From Hyphomicrobiales bacterium (GTDB lineage Bacteria; Pseudomonadota; Alphaproteobacteria; Rhizobiales; OSC116): a stretch of 7,238 bases of DNA. Location of the stretch: positions 1 to 7,238 of the forward strand of contig JABSRY010000118.1 of NCBI GenBank assembly GCA_013214985.1, written 5' to 3'. Below, piece after piece: positions 7,190 to 7,238 of this stretch (position 1 is the first letter of the stretch; each line of letters opens with the position of its first letter). Made by a program: the position numbers and the translations under genes. The notes under the pieces are model-generated. The model worked only from the letters and a program-made list of their open reading frames with translations, was not told where the DNA came from and searched no databases.

Positions 7190-7238
7190 TAAGATGCGAT
7201 CGAATACACCGATTTATTATACGTGGTTTGAGAGCACT

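Overview
The window is an AT-rich piece of a Gram-negative chromosome carrying part of an exopolysaccharide or capsule locus of the Wzx/Wzy type. The lipoprotein OPX exporter implies an outer membrane. The C-terminal style of the phosphoglycosyltransferase (a 'TPFSLLNTKNAY'-like end) and the DHWR motif of the O-antigen ligase-like protein resemble alphaproteobacterial homologues. A low-GC alphaproteobacterium is therefore my best guess; this is inference from memory of the families, not a search.

Layout: five genes lie on the minus strand and read leftward from about 4965. In transcription order they are a short OPX (Wza/GumB-like) lipoprotein, a GT4 glycosyltransferase, a polyprenyl-phosphate hexose-1-phosphate transferase (WcaJ/WbaP type), an O-antigen ligase/polymerase-like membrane protein, and the N-terminal part of a TSUP (TauE/SafE, YfcA-like) transporter cut by the left edge. 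Gaps between them are 7, 91, 20 and 56 bp, so a single transcript is plausible. A 163-bp AT-rich intergenic region (4966-5128) separates this block from one plus-strand gene. That gene encodes a large polysaccharide co-polymerase (Wzz + GNVR) with a C-terminal BY-kinase-like domain.

How the genes work together (from family knowledge): the phosphotransferase starts the lipid-linked repeat unit in the inner membrane and the GT4 enzyme adds a sugar in the cytoplasm. The ligase/polymerase-like protein joins units on the periplasmic face. The co-polymerase sets chain length and connects to the OPX lipoprotein for export. No flippase (Wzx) and only one glycosyltransferase are visible, so the rest of the pathway lies outside the window. 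The TSUP transporter has no obvious role in the pathway.

The most notable points are these. The co-polymerase's kinase-like domain has lost the Walker A lysine and the Walker B aspartate, so it looks like a pseudokinase. Its reading frame also breaks close to the right edge, with kinase-like coding signal continuing past the stop. The OPX protein has a TTG start decided by a good ribosome binding site and lacks the C-terminal outer-membrane helix of Wza. I see no RNA genes, CRISPR arrays or mobile elements. The system is a recognisable EPS locus, not a new type of system.
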